Part shown: positions 1 through 7,052 of the stretch, one piece after another
How the letters are laid out: each line of letters begins with the position of its first letter
How positions within the stretch are numbered: position 1 is the first letter of the stretch
NCBI GenBank assembly: GCA_026710525.1
Contig: JAPOQT010000055.1
Span: forward strand, 1-7,672
DNA length: 7,672 nucleotides
DNA from: Pseudomonadota bacterium
GTDB taxonomy: Bacteria; Bdellovibrionota_B; Oligoflexia; Oligoflexales; Bin106
Reading direction: 5' to 3'
The notes under the pieces: generated by a model
Told to the model about the DNA's origin: nothing
Seen by the model: the letters and a program-made list of their open reading frames with translations, nothing else
Database searches by the model: none
Program-made: the position numbers and the translations under genes

Positions 1-301
1 TATGCTGGAGTCTATGGTAGATTTGCCAACGAAATACCACATAAACAAAAGTGATCATTCCCCCTGAACACCAAAGAAGAGTTGTGATATCTTTGGTGAA
101 GAAGGTAAAGAAGATTGATAGAATTAAGCCAATACCAAGAGCCGTTAAATCAAAAGTCCCAACACTCAGTAAATCAATCAGAATAAGAGCTAGTCCAGCA
201 GCCATAAAAAGATGCCAAGGATCAACAGCACCAAGTAACGTCTGAATCAGGAACTTACCAAGAACAGTGAGCGCAAATTCTTCCACTTCCATTGACTCCA
301 T
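1..301 (-). CDS. NfeD-like small membrane protein (partial, 3' end outside window)
   Basis: Reading the minus strand from ATG at 301 gives 100 residues without a stop, running off the left edge. An in-frame TAG at 310-308 lies just upstream, so the gene starts at 301 or at a second ATG at 292. An AGG at 309-307 sits five bases before the first ATG and could serve as ribosome binding site. After a polar N-terminus come three hydrophobic stretches, at about residues 30-50, 52-69 and 71-90, ending in a basic, aromatic turn (residues 91-98). A Trp near residue 29, closely packed helices and a short Gly-Thr-Phe link after the first helix resemble the short NfeD / YbbK family. Those proteins carry a small C-terminal OB domain in the same chain and often pair with SPFH/stomatin-type proteins; here the OB domain would lie outside the window. 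The family call rests on topology and general sequence character, so another small three-helix membrane protein remains possible. Confidence 0.6.
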   Translation of the reverse strand, partial: MESMEVEEFALTVLGKFLIQTLLGAVDPWHLFMAAGLALILIDLLSVGTFDLTALGIGLILSIFFTFFTKDITTLLWCSGGMITFVYVVFRWQIYHRLQH

Positions 302-345
302 AATAACCTAGTAACAATGCCCATCATTACACTGTGAATCAGATT

Positions 346-351
346 AGTATA
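346..351 (-). promoter_or_regulatory. Candidate -10 element for the leftward NfeD-like gene
   Basis: On the minus strand this reads TATACT, one mismatch from the sigma-70 -10 consensus. It lies about 45 bases upstream of the ATG at 301, which would give an untranslated leader of roughly 38 bases. No convincing -35 hexamer is present at 16-18 bases, although the upstream stretch is T-rich on this strand. This is inference from consensus matching only. Confidence 0.3.
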
Positions 352-356
352 CAAAA

Positions 357-472
357 AAACATCCTAGTTATCATCATCTATTCCCATCACGTGTCTATGA
401 CCAAAAACTTTAACCTAATAATCAAACAACATCTATGCTAGCCTAGCTCATGAATCAATGGAAACATCCTAG
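357..472. repeat. 11-base direct repeat (AAACATCCTAG) in the divergent intergenic region
   Basis: AAACATCCTAG occurs exactly at 357-367 and 462-472, 105 bases apart. The first copy lies just upstream of the candidate leftward -10 element. The second lies before the alternative kinase start at 483, or within codons 5-8 if the kinase starts at 450. OmpR/PhoB-type regulators bind direct repeats, but usually with spacing near 10-11 bases, so an operator role is speculative. An 11-base exact repeat is expected several times by chance in a window this size, though rarely within 120 bases. Confidence 0.3.
437..447. repeat. 11-base perfect inverted repeat before the kinase gene
   Basis: GCTAG and CTAGC flank one central C, making an 11-base palindrome that ends two bases before the ATG at 450. 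It takes the place where a Shine-Dalgarno would be expected for that start, and no purine-rich site is present there. It could be an operator half-site pair or chance. Its position slightly favours the downstream start at 483. Confidence 0.25.
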
Positions 473-1520
473 AGTACTAAAAATGTCAATGAGGGTAATC
501 ACCCACCCCATATTTATCTTTGTTGGTTTCCAGTGTGTTTGGGTGTCCCTGACCTTACTTTGGGTTTTTTGGTTTGCTAGAGAAGTCGATGGTATCAATG
601 TCATACTCGATAACTCTGGGAATATCACTGAAATTATTATGACTAGCCCAAGCCAAGAGTCACAGGAACGCACCAGTCACCTGAAAAAATTAAATGTCCT
701 AAGACTGTTTTCACAAGTCATCGGACCTTCCCAGGTCTTAAGCTACCTCATCGCCGGATTCATTATGCTCGGCACTTTACTGTTCGGCGCTATTTGGCTG
801 TTTTGGTTCGGCCAGAGAAAAGCTAGTTATTTCCGGCAACAACAAGCTTTCATTTCAAGTGTCACCCATGAACTCAGAACACCTATTACCACCCTGGGAT
901 TAGTCCTCGGTAATCTAAAAAATGATAACCTTGCCAAAAACAAATTTCATCATCTCCTCGAAATCGGCGAAGGTGAGCTAAAAAGACTCATGAACCTGAT
1001 TAATAATATTTTACTCACAGCTAAACTCGATCGTGGCATCGATATGCTCGATGAAAAAAAACAAAAAGTCACCCTAAATACATTATTGAATGTCGCAGTG
1101 GAAAGAAATAAAATACTAGATAAAGACATCAATAGCCGAGTAATTATCACCTGCTTACCAGCCCTATCAATTAACGCCCCCAAATCAGCACTTATTACCG
1201 TATTTTCAAATCTGATCCAAAATGCCGTTAAATATTCACCAAAAGGGAGTATGATAAAGATCGATGTCTCCTTTTACGGAGGTGACTACGTTGATATAAC
1301 TTTCCAAGATGAGGGCTATGGTATTGAAGAAGGAGATCTTAAGAAGATTTTTAAAATGTTTTACCGCGGTTCCGTATCAGAGCAGCAAGGGGTCACTGGC
1401 ACTGGTGTTGGGCTATTTATTGTTAAAACCATTGTTAAGATTTTAAAGGGACATATTTGGGCAAGTAGCGAAGGTCGCATGAAAGGCTCACAGTTCACCA
1501 TGAGATTACCTATCGATTAA
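450..1520 (+). CDS. Membrane sensor histidine kinase of a two-component system
   Basis: This 356-residue protein is an orthodox inner-membrane sensor kinase that would autophosphorylate on His and pass the phosphate to the regulator encoded next. A first transmembrane helix spans about residues 20-43, a short external loop of about 50 residues follows, and a second helix spans about 97-120. The HisKA dimerisation domain follows, with phosphoacceptor H140 in SVTHELRTP. The ATPase domain shows the N box (N254 and N258 in SNLIQNAVKYS), the G1 box (D287 in DEGYGI), an F-box-like FKMFYRG and the G2 box GTGVGL (317-322). No PAS or HAMP domain is evident, and the loop gives no clue to the ligand. 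The start is uncertain: ATG 450 has no Shine-Dalgarno, whereas ATG 483 (residue 12) has AGAG eight bases upstream and keeps the whole first helix. The gene lies 43 bases before the regulator and is probably cotranscribed with it. Confidence 0.92.
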   Translation: MNQWKHPRVLKMSMRVITHPIFIFVGFQCVWVSLTLLWVFWFAREVDGINVILDNSGNITEIIMTSPSQESQERTSHLKKLNVLRLFSQVIGPSQVLSYLIAGFIMLGTLLFGAIWLFWFGQRKASYFRQQQAFISSVTHELRTPITTLGLVLGNLKNDNLAKNKFHHLLEIGEGELKRLMNLINNILLTAKLDRGIDMLDEKKQKVTLNTLLNVAVERNKILDKDINSRVIITCLPALSINAPKSALITVFSNLIQNAVKYSPKGSMIKIDVSFYGGDYVDITFQDEGYGIEEGDLKKIFKMFYRGSVSEQQGVTGTGVGLFIVKTIVKILKGHIWASSEGRMKGSQFTMRLPID

Positions 1521-1563
1521 AGATAGATCCCAGTCCTTATGAACGACTTAGGAAATAAAATAT

Positions 1564-2301
1564 ATGGCACAAGCAAACTTTGATAACAGCTTACCACAAC
1601 CATCTCCTCCCCAGAAAATCCTGATTATTGATGATGACCCTAAACTCGTGATCACACTTCAGTATCAACTAGAAACCCTGGGCTTTGAGGTTGTTAGTAC
1701 AGGACAAGGCGCGTCAGCTTTTGATACTTACCTGCGTCACAGACCCTTTTCTGTGATTGTGCTCGATGTTAACCTCCCAGAAAAAGATGGCTTCACTATC
1801 CTCAAAGAGATTCGAACCGTTGACCACCATAGCGGAATTTTAATGCTCACTGCTCGCCAATCAGATCAAGATAAAATTCATGGCTTAAAATATGGCGCTG
1901 ATGACTACTTGTGCAAACCCTTCAATGAGGAGGAACTGATTATGAGAATTGCTCGTATTGCGTCACGAAGCAAACTCATGACACAAAGTCACCATTTTGC
2001 TGAATTATTAAATTTTGGCCCTTTTCGCCTTGACACAGCAAACCTAACATTACATACAATGAAAGGAGAGCAGGAGCTTACCGTATTAGAGGTTGATCTA
2101 TTGCGTTGTTTTGTTAATCATATGGGGAAAGTGTTATCCAGGGATTTTCTCCTTCATCATGTTTGGGGAATAAAGGGTCGCATCGAAACAAGAACTGTGG
2201 ATAATCATATTGTTAAACTGAGAAGATATCTCGAGAATAATCCGTCTCAACCCGAGTATATTATTAGTATCAGAGGACGAGGTTATAAACTCGTCTGCTA
2301 A
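1564..2301 (+). CDS. OmpR/PhoB-family response regulator
   Basis: This 245-residue DNA-binding response regulator is probably phosphorylated by the kinase encoded just upstream. After a Pro/Gln-rich N-terminal extension of about 17 residues, the receiver domain spans about 18-135. It carries the acidic cluster D23-D25, phosphoacceptor D68 in IVLDVNLP, T96 in MLTARQ and K118 in CKPF, so the full catalytic set is present. The winged-helix effector domain spans about 150-245 and ends in the typical recognition helix and wing (TRTVDNHIVKLRR, then SIRGRGYKLV). AGGA at 1550-1553, ten bases before the ATG, is a usable ribosome binding site. Kinase-first order is less usual for this family, where the regulator commonly comes first. 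Target genes cannot be inferred; the nearby downstream genes are housekeeping, and autoregulation is possible. Family assignment is firm, and the exact PhoB/OmpR/ResD-type identity is left open. Confidence 0.95.
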   Translation: MAQANFDNSLPQPSPPQKILIIDDDPKLVITLQYQLETLGFEVVSTGQGASAFDTYLRHRPFSVIVLDVNLPEKDGFTILKEIRTVDHHSGILMLTARQSDQDKIHGLKYGADDYLCKPFNEEELIMRIARIASRSKLMTQSHHFAELLNFGPFRLDTANLTLHTMKGEQELTVLEVDLLRCFVNHMGKVLSRDFLLHHVWGIKGRIETRTVDNHIVKLRRYLENNPSQPEYIISIRGRGYKLVC

Positions 2302-2380
2302 ATTCTACTTGCTGAAGTGTTATAAAACTGCTATTTATTATGGGTAGCTTTGAAGGAATGGCGACCTTAAACCGTAAACT

Positions 2381-2408
2381 TTGAATGTACGTCAGGTAAC
2401 GTTAAACT
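2381..2408 (+). promoter_or_regulatory. Candidate promoter for nusA
   Basis: TTGAAT at 2381-2386 and TAAACT at 2403-2408 are separated by 16 bases, each matching four of six sigma-70 consensus positions. Transcription would start near 2415, giving a leader of about 25 bases. The spacer between the regulator gene and nusA (2302-2439) also holds a weak AAGG/CCTT stem at 2353-2368 and the 8-base palindrome TAACGTTA at 2397-2404. No terminator with a T-run is visible after the regulator, so read-through from the two-component genes is also possible. Confidence 0.25.
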
Positions 2409-2427
2409 GAGACACGATCACCATCAT

Positions 2428-2432
2428 GAGGA
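2428..2432 (+). promoter_or_regulatory. Shine-Dalgarno site that decides the TTG start of nusA
   Basis: GAGGA lies seven bases upstream of TTG 2440, ideal spacing. The first ATG in the nusA frame is well inside the conserved N-terminal domain (residue 25), whereas the TTG start restores the usual N-terminal helix of NusA. Confidence 0.75.
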
Positions 2433-2439
2433 CTAAACA

Positions 2440-4053
2440 TTGAATTTAAGTGCTGTAATATCGGCTGTTAGCCAAGATAAAAACCTAGAAAAGTCGGTGA
2501 TTATCGATGCCATGGAGCAAGCTATTCTTCATGTAGCTCAGCGCCACTACGGAGTTGATTCTGAGCTTGAGGTTGCCTACAACAACGAAACTCAGGAAAT
2601 CGATCTTTTCCAGTTCCGTACCGTTGTGCAAAAGGTTGAACATAAAGATCTAGAAATGACCCTTGAAGACGCTTTAAAGCTCGATGAGAGCTCAGAGATG
2701 GGTGATTCCATCGGAGTTCGACTCGACACCTCAAAGTTTGGTCGTATTGCTGCCCAAGCAGCAAAACAAATCATTATGCAAAAAGTGAATGAGGCTGAAC
2801 GGAAAAGGGTTTATGAAAGTTATAAAGATAAACAAGGTGAAATACTCTCTGGTTATGTGCGCCGAGTTGATCGACGGAGTATTGTTGTCGACCTTGGCCA
2901 AGTGGAAGCCATTATTCCGATACGAGAACAAATCTATGGTGAGCGTTTTCGAGTTAAGGATCGTATTCAAGGCTATGTAATTGAGGTATCAGACTTGAGA
3001 AGAGGTGCTCAAATAATTATGTCTCGGGCATGTAATGAGTTCTTAATTAAGTTGTTTGAGCAACAGGTCACAGAAGTTTATGATGGTATTGTTGAAATCG
3101 TTGCGGTTGCCCGGGACCCTGGACGAAGGGCAAAAATGTCAGTGACATCTCGTGATTCGAGTGTGGACCCTGTGGGCGCTTGTGTTGGTATCAAAGGCGT
3201 AAGGGTGCAAGCTATTGTTAACGAGTTAGGCGGTGAAAAAATCGATGTTATTCCCTGGGAAAATGATCCTGCTGTGCTGGTTTGTAATGCCCTATCACCA
3301 GCAGTTATCAGTAAGGTGATTGTTGATGAAGAAAATAAAAGTATGGAAGTTGTGGTCTCTGAAGACTATCTGTCCCTCGCTATTGGTCGTCGGGGACAAA
3401 ACGTCCGGCTAGCCGCTCAGCTAACTGGCTGGCGCCTTGATATCAAGAGCGAAATCAGTATGGAGAAACAAATTGAAGCGATAAGAACCGTGCTCTCGAC
3501 CATTGAAGGTCTCGGTAGTATGCACGCCACGATTTTAATGAATGAAGGTGTGAAAACTATGGCTGATCTCGCCGAGATGCCTGAAAGAACTCTCATCAGA
3601 CTCCTGAACCTTGATGAGGATACTGCGAAGGATATTATCGAGAAAGCCAAAGCTAAATTAGAGGAACTACTAGCGAAAGAAGAAGCAGCTAAGGGCGACC
3701 TTGCCGAAGAAGTCAGTGCATCACCAATATCGAAAAAAGAGCGTAAAAAACAAGAGATAGCTCAGAAGAGAAAAGAAGAGCGGGCGACTATCTTGTCAGC
3801 TATTGAATCGGTAGGTGAAGCATCAGTTCAAGCTTTTGCCGAAGCAGGGTATGGCGCGATTGGCGATATTATCGCTGATAGTGCTGAAGAGGTAGCCACC
3901 AAAACTGGCTTACCTATTTCCGTGGTAAAGTCAGTACAAAAAATTGCTGAAAATCATATGACTAAACTTCAAGAACAACAAGAAAAAGAGGTCAAGGCAC
4001 TCGAAGATGTTGAAGATGAGGAACAGGAAAGCGAATTGAGTAATATTGATTAA
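2440..4053 (+). CDS. nusA: Transcription termination/antitermination factor NusA
   Basis: NusA binds RNA polymerase near the RNA exit channel and modulates pausing, intrinsic termination and antitermination. The 537 residues show the full domain order: an N-terminal polymerase-binding domain (about 1-130), an S1 domain (about 133-198), KH1 (about 205-275, with GxxG as GIKG 250-253) and KH2 (about 280-350, with GRRG 316-319 followed by QNVRLAAQLTGW). Two helical Hairpin-type regions follow, at about 350-405 and 450-507, joined by a Lys/Glu-rich helix, and the chain ends in an acidic tail (about 518-537). It is longer than short NusA proteins that stop after KH2 and close to E. coli NusA (495 residues), which has two acidic repeats at this end. 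The start is TTG, supported by GAGGA upstream. rimP, the usual preceding gene, is absent, and infB follows only after 266 bases. Identity is secure. Confidence 0.97.
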   Translation: MNLSAVISAVSQDKNLEKSVIIDAMEQAILHVAQRHYGVDSELEVAYNNETQEIDLFQFRTVVQKVEHKDLEMTLEDALKLDESSEMGDSIGVRLDTSKFGRIAAQAAKQIIMQKVNEAERKRVYESYKDKQGEILSGYVRRVDRRSIVVDLGQVEAIIPIREQIYGERFRVKDRIQGYVIEVSDLRRGAQIIMSRACNEFLIKLFEQQVTEVYDGIVEIVAVARDPGRRAKMSVTSRDSSVDPVGACVGIKGVRVQAIVNELGGEKIDVIPWENDPAVLVCNALSPAVISKVIVDEENKSMEVVVSEDYLSLAIGRRGQNVRLAAQLTGWRLDIKSEISMEKQIEAIRTVLSTIEGLGSMHATILMNEGVKTMADLAEMPERTLIRLLNLDEDTAKDIIEKAKAKLEELLAKEEAAKGDLAEEVSASPISKKERKKQEIAQKRKEERATILSAIESVGEASVQAFAEAGYGAIGDIIADSAEEVATKTGLPISVVKSVQKIAENHMTKLQEQQEKEVKALEDVEDEEQESELSNID

Positions 4054-4057
4054 TCAT

Positions 4058-4070
4058 CCTCATAATGAGG
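4058..4070 (+). terminator. Weak hairpin immediately after nusA
   Basis: CCTCAT and ATGAGG flank a single A four bases after the nusA stop. In practice this forms a four-pair CCTC/GAGG stem with a five-base loop. It is followed by GCTTTCTC and not by a clean T-run, so as a rho-independent terminator it is weak. It could act as an attenuator or as a 3' end protecting the nusA message. Confidence 0.25.
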
Positions 4071-4163
4071 GCTTTCTCACCTTTCACTTATCTCAGTTAA
4101 CTCACAACCACGAGAAATAAATACTGACAAACAATTGATACCGTCGTAACATCATAAGGATGG

Positions 4164-4192
4164 TTTGCCGCTTAGACCAAACGACTGGCAAA
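4164..4192 (+). other. Inverted repeat in the non-coding nusA-infB spacer
   Basis: TTTGCC at 4164-4169 pairs with GGCAAA at 4187-4192, plus a possible inner G-U pair, around a loop of about 15 bases. The spacer 4054-4319 has stops in all frames on both strands; the longest small frames are below about 20 codons. I see no tRNA features. No T-run follows the stem, so it is not a typical terminator. A leader structure controlling infB is possible but unproven. Confidence 0.3.
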
Positions 4193-4207
4193 GACTCTTG
4201 TTATATA

Positions 4208-4237
4208 TTGTCACCGGTAAAAATCATCCCGTGTTAT
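4208..4237 (+). promoter_or_regulatory. Candidate promoter for infB
   Basis: TTGTCA at 4208-4213 matches the -35 consensus at five of six positions. TGTTAT at 4232-4237, after an 18-base spacer, matches the -10 at four of six. A start near 4244 would leave a leader of about 75 bases before infB. With the long spacer, this suggests that infB-rbfA-truB may have its own promoter. Consensus matching only. Confidence 0.3.
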
Positions 4238-4319
4238 CAGCAAGGATAGTCACACAGAAAAAACTCATGTATGATCTTATGATGTATTAAATCGTCTCGA
4301 GGATGTTTAGGGCCCATTT

Positions 4320-7031
4320 ATGGAAAAAAAAATCAGAGTTTATCAACTCGCTCGTGAGCTAAAAATAGAAAGTCAGGCGCTCGTAGATAAAATTAGAGCC
4401 ATGGGTATTGAGGTGTCTAGTTATCAAAGCAGTCTGAGTGATCATGATCATCAAAAAATTAGAACGAAGCTCCAGACGAAGAGTCAAGATTCGTCGAATA
4501 GACGAACCGTTATTCGTCGACGCAAAAAAATCACGGAAACTCCCACAGATACGGGTGACAGTTCTGATGATGATGATACCAACACAAAAACTACCAACAA
4601 CGAGCTGGATAGCCAAAAGTCAGACGACTCTCCCGCGGAGAATGATGATCAGGATGGTGAAAAATCTCAACAGCCTCAGACACAAAAACAATCCGATAAT
4701 AAATTTGCCAGTCCTGCAGATGAGATGACCAGTGATAGCACAGCTGATCAATTATCACCCGAAGCTAATGACGATCAACAGCCATCACTGGATCAAAATA
4801 ATGATGCTACCGCTGAAAAACAACGTTTTTCCGTGATGGCTCAACAGTTAGCGAAACAAAGGGACAGTAAAAAGTCGAGCACCGACAAAAATCGTAAAAT
4901 CAACTACGCTAAGGTCGTCCGGAAAGCAACGCCTGATGATAGCTCTGGATCTCTCAAAAAAGCTCCCGACACAAAAAGCGTCACAAAGTCTTCTCAACCT
5001 GAGACATCAACAGCGCCATCACTGCGCTTCAAAGAACACCGAGGCAGTAAGAGTGTTAAAACAGATGACCTTAAAGATAGCCCACTCCGTAAGCCGGTGG
5101 TTAAAAAAGGTAAACGATCTCAGTTTAATCCTCGCCGACTCTTACTGAATGTTGATCAAGAAGAACCCCTTAGAACCCTTCGTAAAAAAACGGTTTACTC
5201 GCCAAAAGGCACTAAAAACAGAGATCATCGCCGACGCAAAGACCTGAAAAAAACTCAAATTACTACCCCAAAAGCTTCCCGTCGAATTATTGAAATGACC
5301 TCTGATTCATTGTCTGTGGGTGAGTTAGCCCACCAATTATCCCTCAAAGCATCTGAATTAATTCAGCACTTAATGAAAGATGGGATTATGGCTACGGTGA
5401 ACGAAGAACTTGATAAAGATACCATTACCATTGTCGCTAGCCATTTTAACTTTGAAGTCAAAGTTACCACGAAAACCGTCGATGAACTCTTAACCAGAGG
5501 AACACCTGATCCCAATTCATTCAAGCCTAGACCTCCTGTGGTCACCTTAATGGGACATGTTGATCATGGCAAAACATCTATCTTAGATGTTATTCGACAA
5601 ACTGCCACCAGGGACATTGAAGAAGGAGGTATTACTCAACATATTGGCGCTTATGTTGTCGATCACAATAGTCATAAAATCACCTTCCTTGACACACCAG
5701 GACATGCCGCCTTTTCTCATATGAGAAATCGTGGTGTGCAGGTCACTGATATCGTTGTTTTAGTGGTGGCAGCTGATGATGGTGTGATGCCTCAAACCAT
5801 AGAAGCTTTATCCCATGCTAAGAACGCTGAGGTTCCTGTGATTGTGGCCTTAAACAAAATGGATAAACCAGATATCAACTTGGACCGTATTTACTCAGAA
5901 CTCGCTAAACATGGCATCCAATCAGAGGAGTGGGGTGGGGACCATCAATTTATCAAGTTATCAGCAGCAAAAAAAACAGGCATTGAGGACCTATTAGAAG
6001 CCGCCATCCTCCAGAGTGAGCTTTTAGAGCTAAAAGCTAGCCATAGCATTCAAGCACGTGGGGTGATTATTGAGGCCCATATGGATGTTGGTCGCGGGCC
6101 TGTGGCCACAGTCATGGTGAGTGAAGGGGTCTTTCGGGTCGGTGATGAAATTGTTGCTGGTACCACCTATGGTCGCATGAGAGCGATGCGTAATGACCTT
6201 GGTCAACGGGTTAAGGAAGTCTACCCATCAACCCCGGTGGAAATTGAAGGACTCGACAAATTACCCATGGTTGGCGATATAGTTGATTGGGCGAGTAGCC
6301 GCGATGTGGCCCAGGCTGTGGCGTCACAAAGACTCACAGATATCAGCCGTAAGGCCTCGGGCTCCACCACCATCTCAACCTTAGAAGATCTCGTTGCTAA
6401 GGTTGATGCTGAAAAAATCTTATCGGTACCATTTATTATCAAAGCCGATACCCAAGGGTCAATGCAGGCTGCATCAGAAGCTCTTATCACCATAAAATCC
6501 GATAAAATTAAAGCTAAAATTGTCCACCAAGGTGTTGGAGCCATTAATGCCTCAGATGTTTCTCTCGCTGAAGTCAGTGGTGCGGTAATCATGGGCTTTA
6601 ACGTGCGAGCTATGCGAACTGTGGCTGAAGATAGCGAAAAAAATGGTGTCATTATCAAGTATTTTAGTGTTATTTACGAGCTTATCGATATGGCTGAAGC
6701 TTTACTCGCTGGCTCATTACCACCGATTCAAAACGAAATGATTATTGGCAAGGCTGAAGTCAAAAAAACCATCTCAGTTCCTAAGGTTGGAGTGGTGGCT
6801 GGCTCTCATGTCACTGAAGGTCGTGTCACTCGTAACTGTCGTTTAAGATTGATCCGAGATAATGTCGTGATCCATAGTGGTAGAATGGGATCCCTGCGTC
6901 GTTTCAAAGATGATGTGAAAGAGGTGACGAGTGGTTATGAGTGTGGCATTACCTTTGAAAACCATAAAGACGTCAGGGACGGCGACATTCTTGAAGCTTT
7001 TGAAATTGAAGAGGTTAAAGCGACTCTCTAA
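4320..7031 (+). CDS. infB: Translation initiation factor IF-2
   Basis: IF2 is the GTPase that recruits fMet-tRNA to the 30S subunit and promotes 50S joining. The 903 residues hold a first IF2-N subdomain (about 1-50), a long polar linker rich in Asp, Ser, Gln, Asn and Lys (about 55-320), and a second IF2-N subdomain (about 326-382). The GTPase domain has all motifs: G1 GHVDHGKT (412-419), switch-I region GGITQHIGAY (436-445), G3 DTPGH (458-462), G4 NKMD (512-515) and G5 SAA (548-550). The later beta-barrel domain, IF2 domain III and C-terminal initiator-tRNA-binding barrel run to the end, closing with SGYECGITFEN and a GD(I)xEAFE motif. Length is within the usual range for long-linker IF2 (E. 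coli about 890). ATG 4320 has TAGGG at 4308-4312, seven bases upstream. No internal start with a good ribosome binding site was found for a shorter isoform. rbfA follows after 21 bases. Confidence 0.98.
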   Translation: MEKKIRVYQLARELKIESQALVDKIRAMGIEVSSYQSSLSDHDHQKIRTKLQTKSQDSSNRRTVIRRRKKITETPTDTGDSSDDDDTNTKTTNNELDSQKSDDSPAENDDQDGEKSQQPQTQKQSDNKFASPADEMTSDSTADQLSPEANDDQQPSLDQNNDATAEKQRFSVMAQQLAKQRDSKKSSTDKNRKINYAKVVRKATPDDSSGSLKKAPDTKSVTKSSQPETSTAPSLRFKEHRGSKSVKTDDLKDSPLRKPVVKKGKRSQFNPRRLLLNVDQEEPLRTLRKKTVYSPKGTKNRDHRRRKDLKKTQITTPKASRRIIEMTSDSLSVGELAHQLSLKASELIQHLMKDGIMATVNEELDKDTITIVASHFNFEVKVTTKTVDELLTRGTPDPNSFKPRPPVVTLMGHVDHGKTSILDVIRQTATRDIEEGGITQHIGAYVVDHNSHKITFLDTPGHAAFSHMRNRGVQVTDIVVLVVAADDGVMPQTIEALSHAKNAEVPVIVALNKMDKPDINLDRIYSELAKHGIQSEEWGGDHQFIKLSAAKKTGIEDLLEAAILQSELLELKASHSIQARGVIIEAHMDVGRGPVATVMVSEGVFRVGDEIVAGTTYGRMRAMRNDLGQRVKEVYPSTPVEIEGLDKLPMVGDIVDWASSRDVAQAVASQRLTDISRKASGSTTISTLEDLVAKVDAEKILSVPFIIKADTQGSMQAASEALITIKSDKIKAKIVHQGVGAINASDVSLAEVSGAVIMGFNVRAMRTVAEDSEKNGVIIKYFSVIYELIDMAEALLAGSLPPIQNEMIIGKAEVKKTISVPKVGVVAGSHVTEGRVTRNCRLRLIRDNVVIHSGRMGSLRRFKDDVKEVTSGYECGITFENHKDVRDGDILEAFEIEEVKATL

Positions 7032-7052
7032 CTCTTTATTCTGGAGACTCTC

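Noticed and set aside
51..245. 64-codon plus-strand frame at the left edge
   Set aside because: It is antisense to the NfeD-like gene, whose hydrophobic helices make far better protein sense. The plus-strand product is a basic, low-complexity peptide.
388..393. CACGTG palindrome upstream of the kinase gene
   Set aside because: A six-base palindrome is expected by chance, and no flanking symmetry supports an operator.
4054..4319. A ylxR (DUF448) gene or tRNA between nusA and infB
   Set aside because: All six frames are broken by stops within short distances, and no T-loop GTTC or acceptor-stem pairing was seen.
4303..4362. Upstream ATG overlapping the infB start
   Set aside because: ATG 4303 is out of frame with infB, lacks a properly spaced ribosome binding site and closes after 19 codons.
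4438..4728. 96-codon plus-strand frame overlapping the IF2 linker
   Set aside because: It is a frame-shifted reading of the repetitive GAT/AAA-rich linker, giving Met/Arg/Lys-rich sequence without domain character, and the infB frame is continuous through it.
4836..4838. Internal start for a shorter IF2 isoform (MAQQLAKQ)
   Set aside because: No Shine-Dalgarno precedes this ATG or the one at 5295, so an IF2-2/IF2-3-like product is not supported by sequence.
6221..6658. 145-codon open frame on the minus strand inside infB
   Set aside because: It lies antisense to the conserved IF2 C-terminal domains, has no recognisable domain, and its openness follows from the codon composition of infB.
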